The notes below the pieces were generated by a model that was not told where the DNA came from, made no database searches, and saw only the letters and a program-made list of their open reading frames with translations. DNA of 9,361 nt from JBBRHF01 sp038223055 (lineage in GTDB: Bacteria; Actinomycetota; Actinomycetes; JACCUZ01): assembly GCA_038223055.1 (NCBI GenBank), contig JBBRHF010000171.1:1-9361 (forward strand). Reading direction: 5' to 3'. A program made the translations under genes and the position numbers. Shown here one piece after another: positions 5,965 to 9,361 of this stretch (its first letter is position 1; each line of letters starts with the position of its first letter).

Positions 5965-6555
5965 GTGACCGAAGAGCAGCCTTTCGAGCTGGTGCAGCGC
6001 TTTGACCAGTTCGAGCTGCGGCGCTACCCGTCCCACGTCGTCGCCGAGGTCAGCACCCGGTTGCCCTTCGACCAGGCCGGCAATGCCGCCTTCCGGTCGC
6101 TCTTCGGCTACATCACCGGGCAGAACCGCTCTCGGACCTCGGTGGCGATGACCGCGCCGGTCGTCCAGGCCGCCGGCACCGCGGAGAAGGTGGCGATGAC
6201 CGCGCCCGTCACCCAGCACGGCACGGACGAGGGCGGCTACACCGTGGCCTTCGTCCTTCCTGCGACGATGACCGCGCAGACAGCTCCCGAGCCGACCAAC
6301 CCGGAGGTGGTGATCCGGACGGTTCCCCCGAGCCTGGCAGTCGCGACCAGATACTCCGGCCGCTCGTCGCGAGCCTCCTACGAACGCCACCTCGAGAGCC
6401 TGCTCGAGGCGATCCGGGCCGAGGGTCTCGAGCCGGCCGGGGCGCCGCGCCTCGCCCGCTTCGACCCGCCGTTCAAGCCCTGGTTCCTGCGTCGCAACGA
6501 AGTGGTCATCGACGTGGCAGACAACCGCAAGAGCAGCGGAAGGGAGCAGAAATGA
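5965..6555 (+). CDS. SOUL family heme-binding-type protein
   Basis: A protein of 196 residues belonging to the SOUL/HBP family, small cytoplasmic proteins that bind heme or tetrapyrroles in characterised members. The family core is clear: FELVQRFDQFELRRYPSHVV, then the repeated signature VAMTAPVVQ and VAMTAPVTQ, the motif RYSGRSS, and a C-terminal FDPPFKPWFLRRNEVVIDV. I place the start at GTG 5965 because homologues begin close to TEEQP and TAGCGT lies just upstream. The alternative is ATG 5905, which overlaps the sortase stop (ATGA) and would add 20 residues with no family match and coupled translation. It overlaps the following dehydrogenase start (ATGA at 6552), so the two once formed an operon. 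The family is confident, while the start and heme binding are not established. Confidence 0.9.
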   Translation: MTEEQPFELVQRFDQFELRRYPSHVVAEVSTRLPFDQAGNAAFRSLFGYITGQNRSRTSVAMTAPVVQAAGTAEKVAMTAPVTQHGTDEGGYTVAFVLPATMTAQTAPEPTNPEVVIRTVPPSLAVATRYSGRSSRASYERHLESLLEAIRAEGLEPAGAPRLARFDPPFKPWFLRRNEVVIDVADNRKSSGREQK

Positions 6556-6656
6556 TCAACGACGTCCTCCGCGGAAAAGTCGCCGTCATCACCGGTGGCG
6601 CCTCCGGCATCGGGCTGGCCTGCGGACCAGGCGGAGGACGTTGGCGACGAGGTTGA
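6552..6656 (+). pseudogene. Truncated short-chain dehydrogenase/reductase (SDR) gene, 5' end only
   Basis: An ATG overlaps the SOUL stop (ATGA), preceded by the purine-rich GGAAGGGAG, and opens with MINDVLRGKVAVITGGASGI, ending GLA. TGGASGIG is the N-terminal NAD(P)-binding glycine motif (TGxxxGxG) of SDR enzymes, at residues 14-21 as usual. After residue 23 the family pattern stops abruptly and the frame ends at TGA 6654-6656. SDR proteins are normally near 250 residues, and no SDR catalytic YxxxK region is found downstream. This is a gene cut by deletion or rearrangement, with its start signals still intact. A short peptide of 34 residues could still be made but would not be an enzyme. Confidence 0.8.
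6562..6641 (+). repeat. 11-base inverted repeat spanning the SDR break point
   Basis: ACGTCCTCCGC (6562-6572, inside the SDR start) is repeated in inverted orientation as GCGGAGGACGT (6631-6641), just past the point where SDR similarity ends (about 6620). The two arms are perfect and separated by 58 bases. They may mark the rearrangement that cut the gene, or could pair as an RNA stem. Chance is possible in GC-rich DNA. Confidence 0.55.
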
Positions 6657-7140
6657 CGAGACGACGAAGGGGACGCTGACTCTGATGACGCGATGGGGCG
6701 GCTGCGGTCGACTCGTGATCGCCAGGACGCGTCCGACTTGCCCCTGATCCCTGTGGCGGATCGGACAGTTGGGCGCACGTCCGCCGCGCCGTCTGGGGTG
6801 AAGAACCGGCTATACATGTTCGTCACTCTCACCCCTACCTCATACAGCAAGGTCATCTCCGGTCCCGGTGTCCCGGTGTCCCGGTGTCCCGGTGTCCCGG
6901 TGTCCCGGTGTCCCGGTGTCCCGGTGTCCCGGTGTCCCGGTGTCCCGGTGAACCGATCCGGTACGACAGCCGCCGCGCGGCCTTGGATGCATCAATTCCC
7001 CAAGCATGTGGGCCGTTGGGTTCTAGCGAGCCCGACGAAACCATACGAAGGTGGTGCCCTTCGCCACCGGGCAACATTGGTCCCTTCAGCCTCACCCACC
7101 ACAGGCCCGCGGTTGGTTCGCGACACGCCGATCAGCGACG
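6657..7140. other. Gene-free stretch
   Basis: I find no convincing gene here on either strand. Long frames exist (for example one covering 6693-7448) but they are arginine/proline-rich, lack ribosome binding sites and family motifs, and stay open largely because the octamer array contains no stop codon in any frame. The only structure recognised is that array (6863-6950). The stretch is consistent with decayed or inserted accessory DNA between the broken SDR gene and the relic at 7141. Confidence 0.6.
6863..6950. repeat. Tandem octamer array (TCCCGGTG)11
   Basis: Eleven perfect copies of the 8-base unit TCCCGGTG fill 88 bases without a mismatch, bordered by CCGG on the left and AACCGATCC on the right. 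Each unit contains the palindrome CCGG, so the strand can fold back on itself. The length (8) is not a multiple of 3, so copy-number change would shift any reading frame through it. I see no gene it could control by phase variation. It is not a CRISPR, since there are no spacers. Confidence 0.97.
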
Positions 7141-7400
7141 ATGACTGCCTGGCAGCCCCACCGGCATCGACCAAGACGTCCCTGCAACAGCGCCGGTCCG
7201 GCCACGCCTCGACCCCACTGGCCGCAACCCGCCGCGCTGAGCGCGCGGTTCCGCGGCACCTTCGCCTACGGGGACGGTCAATCCCCCGACGAAGACACGG
7301 TGCCGTCACTTTCGGCGATGGGGCGTGGGGGTTCTGCAAGCGCCGGGGTCGCCACGCAGCGAACGGCTTCCCGAACGACGGGGCACCCGGGCCGACTCAT
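7141..7400 (+). pseudogene. Frameshifted relic of an uncharacterised actinobacterial protein
   Basis: One frame reads WPQPAALSARFRGTFAYGDG, then QSPDEDTVPSLS and GRGGSASAG (codons from about 7216). This recalls a widespread uncharacterised actinobacterial protein with RFRGRFAYVDG-LPDG--LPLCRLRYGG-A--WGFA. The upstream part fits better in another frame: from the ATG at 7141, a one-base shift gives ALAAPPASTKTSLQQRR. A third frame holds GAWGF near 7319-7333. So at least two shifts are needed, and the conserved cysteine-rich end (like EALDCACGLYL) is not found. The end at about 7400 is approximate. The family has no known function to me and the match is from memory of the motif, so the call is moderate. 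The alternative is non-coding DNA. Confidence 0.45.
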
Positions 7401-7503
7401 CCACATCGTGGGACCACCGTCAATGGCTGGCTGTGTTGGCCGCCCTGACCGCGTCAGACGACCGAACCTTGCACGCAGCGGATGAGTGCCTTGAGTGATC
7501 TTT

Positions 7504-7531
7504 TGCATGCGCACGGTCATGTTTCGTCGAA
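7504..7531 (+). promoter_or_regulatory. Possible degenerate ECF-sigma promoter before the cupredoxin gene
   Basis: TGCATGCG (7504-7511), 16 bases, then CGAA (7528-7531). The first block matches TGCAACCG at 6 of 8 positions and the spacing and CGAA are identical to the three perfect sites. A start near 7537-7541 would give a leader of about 80 bases to GTG 7619. A competing -10-like TAGGCT lies at 7539-7544 without a good -35. Tentative. Confidence 0.45.
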
Positions 7532-7618
7532 AGCGGAGTAGGCTCCTCCTCAGCTTATCCGCACGAACCGGGGCAAGGCAGACTTACCTCGGCCCGACTG
7601 CGACCCCAGGAGGCCGTT

Positions 7619-8419
7619 GTGCACATCCGTAAGAAGATCACCTACCTCGCCGCCAGTGCCTTGGCGGCATCGGTGGTGGCGGTGCCCCTCGTCGTGGGCG
7701 TCCCGGGCGCATCCGCGGTGACCCCACGCGCCGTCAGCACCGCTGGCGACACGTTCGTCCCGCAGGACCTCGGCACCATCGAGGTCGGCGACACCATCAC
7801 GTTCACCATCACGGGCCATCACACCATCACTTCGGCCACGATCCCGGCTGGTGCGGCCCCCTTCAACGCCGACGTCAGGAGCAGCACGTTCAGCCTGACC
7901 GTCACGGTCCCCGGCAACTACCGCTACTACTGCGACTTCCACGCCGTAGCCGCCGATGCGGATGCGACACCCCAGCAAGCCATGACCGGCCAGTTCACCG
8001 TCGCCGCCGCGCCGGACCCGACACCCACGGTGACGCCCACACCCACGGTGACGCCCACCGTGACGCCCACACCCACCGTGACGCCCACCGTGACCCCCAC
8101 GCCGACTGACACTCCGGCCCCGACGTCAATGGCGCACATCGACAAGCTCTCGCCCAAGCGAGGAGCGGTCGGAAGCACGGTCACCATCAAGGGCACTGGC
8201 TTCGGTACCGCCGGCGTGGTCATGTTCGGCAAGGTCACCGCGACCACGACGTCCTGGACCGACACGATGATCGTCGTGACCGTCCCGGACGGAGCCTCGA
8301 CCAAGAAGCACGGCCATAAGGTGAAGGTGACGGTCACCCCCACCGGCGGCATGGCATCCAACGCGAAGAAGTTCCGGGTCAAGAGCCACCACGACGATGA
8401 CGACGGTGACGACGACTGA
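7619..8419 (+). CDS. Secreted cupredoxin-like protein with TIG domain and acidic tail
   Basis: A 266-residue exported protein. GTG 7619 follows AGGAGG (7608-7613) by 5 bases and begins a signal peptide (MHIRKKITY, hydrophobic core, GASA near residue 33). Residues about 40-130 form a plastocyanin/azurin-type cupredoxin domain. A type 1 copper ligand set is visible: His68 (GHHTITSA), Cys105 and His108 (YRYYCDFHA), Met122 (AMTGQFTV). A Pro-Thr-Val linker (134-168) leads to an IPT/TIG immunoglobulin-like domain (about 173-254; IDKLSPKRGAVGSTVTIKGTGFG). The protein ends SHHDDDDGDDD, a His/Asp tail that could bind metal or calcium. No membrane anchor is seen. Likely role: copper binding or electron transfer outside the membrane, consistent with the copper-type gene converging from the right. 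It ends in its own terminator. Confidence 0.9.
   Translation: MHIRKKITYLAASALAASVVAVPLVVGVPGASAVTPRAVSTAGDTFVPQDLGTIEVGDTITFTITGHHTITSATIPAGAAPFNADVRSSTFSLTVTVPGNYRYYCDFHAVAADADATPQQAMTGQFTVAAAPDPTPTVTPTPTVTPTVTPTPTVTPTVTPTPTDTPAPTSMAHIDKLSPKRGAVGSTVTIKGTGFGTAGVVMFGKVTATTTSWTDTMIVVTVPDGASTKKHGHKVKVTVTPTGGMASNAKKFRVKSHHDDDDGDDD
8018..8122 (+). repeat. Pro-Thr-Val coding repeat (linker of cupredoxin protein)
   Basis: The linker is built from tandem PTPTVTPTVT-type units (residues about 134-168), with a 30-base near-period in the DNA made of ACACCCACSGTGACGCCC-like blocks (S is C or G). It joins the copper domain to the TIG domain, is probably flexible and may be O-mannosylated, as Pro/Thr-rich actinobacterial linkers can be. 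Repeat identity makes it prone to length variation in frame. Confidence 0.85.
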
Positions 8420-8451
8420 CCGCTCGACGCGACCCGCATGATCGATCCGGC

Positions 8452-8485
8452 TCGCTGATCGAGTCAGATCGCTGATCGAGTCAGA
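8452..8485. repeat. Perfect 17-base tandem duplication
   Basis: TCGCTGATCGAGTCAGA occurs twice head to tail (8452-8468 and 8469-8485), between the cupredoxin stop and its terminator stem. No coding role is seen. The unit is rich in GATC-type palindromes (TGATCGA). It is probably a slippage or duplication product. Confidence 0.9.
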
Positions 8486-8490
8486 CAGGA

Positions 8491-8527
8491 GGAACCCCGC
8501 CGCTTCGCGCGGCGGGGTTCCTTTTGT
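8491..8527 (+). terminator. Rho-independent terminator of the cupredoxin gene
   Basis: A perfect 13-base stem, GGAACCCCGCCGC (8491-8503) with GCGGCGGGGTTCC (8509-8521), around the 5-base loop TTCGC, followed directly by TTTTGT (8522-8527). It ends transcripts from the left. On the opposite strand no T tract follows the stem, so termination of the convergent gene here would be weak. Confidence 0.93.
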
Positions 8528-8549
8528 ACGCGACGAGACCATGCACCGC

Positions 8550-8621
8550 CCAGTCCAGATTCAGGGCTCAGTCCAGACGCACGGATCAGTCGGGACGCAC
8601 GGATCAGTCGGGAGGAGCCAC
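8550..8621. repeat. Decaying 18-base tandem array
   Basis: About four units with an 18-base period: 8550-8567 and 8604-8621 are diverged, while 8568-8585 and 8586-8603 are TCAGTCSRGACGCACGGA (two differences between them). From 8576 the best phase gives two perfect 18-base copies (8576-8593, 8594-8611). The array overlaps the 3' end of the minus-strand gene, and its TGA stop (8604-8606 on +) is the conserved TCA of the repeat unit. Confidence 0.85.
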
Positions 8622-9361
8622 TCGCGGTGCGCTGTCGTACGCCGTGTAGATCTGGTCCATGATGTGCCCCGCGCCGCGCATCTGCAGCACCCGCAACCGT
8701 CCGGTGCGCGTGTCGACCGTGAGCCGGAACCAGACCGGTCCCTCGGGTCTGGCGAACCCGATCACCGCCCGCCCGCCGCCGAGCGCGAGCAGCCGGACGC
8801 CTACCGGGTCTCGGAACTGCCCCGTGAACACCTGCCCCGGCCACCGCAACGGGGCCTGGCCGCTCTCCCTGCGCCACCGGTCGGTAGGGCTGTCCCGCGC
8901 CCAGCCCATGGCACCGATCAGGACCCGGGAGGGGCCACCGGCAACGTCGAAGCGGGTCGAGCCCGGCGCGTTGAAGACCGACGCGGTCTCGACGGGCGGT
9001 TCGTCGGGAGCACTGCGTAGCGACTCGGCCATCCGGGCCGAGCGCAACCGCTGCATCGAGGCGACGGTCCGCGCGAGCAGAGCCGTGCCGTCCGGCGCCG
9101 GCAGCGGCACGACATCGGTCACCGACACCGGCCCGCGGTTGCTGCGAAGGGACACGCGCAACCGCCACGACCCGGCGCGCGGGACCACGGCTCGGCCGGT
9201 GAAGCAGCCGAAGCCGCACGGACTCAGAGCAGCGGCAATCCGTGGTGCCCCCGTGGGGGCAATCGCCAACTGCCCGGAGAGCCGGGCAGCGCGCAGCCCG
9301 TCCCCGGGCGCGACGCCGAGCACCGACACATCGACCCGCACCGGGCCGGGGCGCGGTGGCG
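8604..9361 (-). CDS. C-terminal part of an exported protein, probably CopD-type copper resistance protein (5' end outside window)
   Basis: The - strand frame is open from the right edge (about 252 residues visible, beginning PPRPGPVRVDVSVLGVAPGD) to TGA at 8606-8604, so the N-terminal part lies beyond the window. No membrane helix occurs in this part. It contains a close cysteine pair (SPCGFGCFTG), beta-rich segments (GSWRLRVSLRSNRGPVSVTD), and an end with AGHIMDQIYTAYD. I associate this pattern with the long extracytoplasmic C-terminal region of actinobacterial CopC/CopD-type copper proteins, where polytopic CopD helices would come first. That assignment is from memory and cannot be confirmed from the visible part. 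The alternative is another secreted beta-rich protein. It converges on the cupredoxin gene. Its stop codon lies within a tandem repeat. Confidence 0.72.
   Translation of the reverse strand, partial: PPRPGPVRVDVSVLGVAPGDGLRAARLSGQLAIAPTGAPRIAAALSPCGFGCFTGRAVVPRAGSWRLRVSLRSNRGPVSVTDVVPLPAPDGTALLARTVASMQRLRSARMAESLRSAPDEPPVETASVFNAPGSTRFDVAGGPSRVLIGAMGWARDSPTDRWRRESGQAPLRWPGQVFTGQFRDPVGVRLLALGGGRAVIGFARPEGPVWFRLTVDTRTGRLRVLQMRGAGHIMDQIYTAYDSAPRVAPPD

Noticed and set aside
6506..6856. Minus-strand frame covering the SOUL/SDR junction
   Set aside because: It overlaps the SOUL gene end and the SDR start, is serine/arginine-rich and shows no recognisable motif.
6863..6950. CRISPR array
   Set aside because: The units are 8 bases and directly adjacent, with no unique spacers and no cas genes in the window.
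6693..7448. Long plus-strand frame across the octamer array
   Set aside because: Composition is low-complexity, there is no ribosome binding site or family motif, and the frame is open mainly because the repeat unit has no stop codon.
8491..8521. Bidirectional terminator
   Set aside because: Only the plus-strand side has a T tract. The minus-strand side is followed by TCCTGTCTGA.

Overview
The window is very GC-rich, uses many GTG starts, contains tight 4-base gene overlaps and probable leaderless starts, and carries families typical of Actinomycetota (class F sortase, DUF4397 surface protein, ECF sigma factor with zinc-type anti-sigma factor). I read it as chromosomal DNA of an actinobacterium. 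I cannot name the genus.

Layout. 1-1745 is the 3' two thirds of a topoisomerase IV/gyrase A subunit gene (parC-like, + strand), followed by a short remnant resembling the last membrane helix of a TerC-family protein. 1980-5908 is the core of the window: a secreted fasciclin-domain protein (- strand), divergent from an ECF sigma factor gene that overlaps its anti-sigma factor gene, then a two-gene operon of a membrane-anchored DUF4397 surface protein and a class F sortase. 5951-6656 holds a SOUL heme-binding-type gene overlapping the start of a short-chain dehydrogenase gene that breaks off after about 23 codons. 6657-7618 is degraded DNA with no intact gene: an octamer repeated 11 times (6863-6950) and a frameshifted relic (about 7141-7400). 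7619-8419 encodes a secreted cupredoxin-TIG protein closed by a strong terminator. 8604-9361 (- strand) is the C-terminal end of a protein resembling the extracytoplasmic tail of actinobacterial CopD-type copper proteins.

Main result. The sigma factor locus appears to define its own regulon in this window. Three promoters contain the same bipartite motif, TGCAACCG, exactly 16 bases, CGAA. They lie before the fasciclin gene (- strand, 2710-2683), the sigma factor gene itself (2753-2780) and the DUF4397-sortase operon (4237-4264). A weaker version with identical spacing (TGCATGCG-N16-CGAA, 7504-7531) precedes the cupredoxin gene. The arrangement parallels mycobacterial SigK/RskA, which controls the fasciclin-domain antigens MPT70/MPT83 and whose -10 element, as I recall it, also contains CGAA. 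The inferred system is an envelope-stress regulon: a membrane anti-sigma factor releases an autoregulated sigma factor, which switches on a secreted fasciclin protein, a surface protein with its sortase, and perhaps a secreted copper protein.
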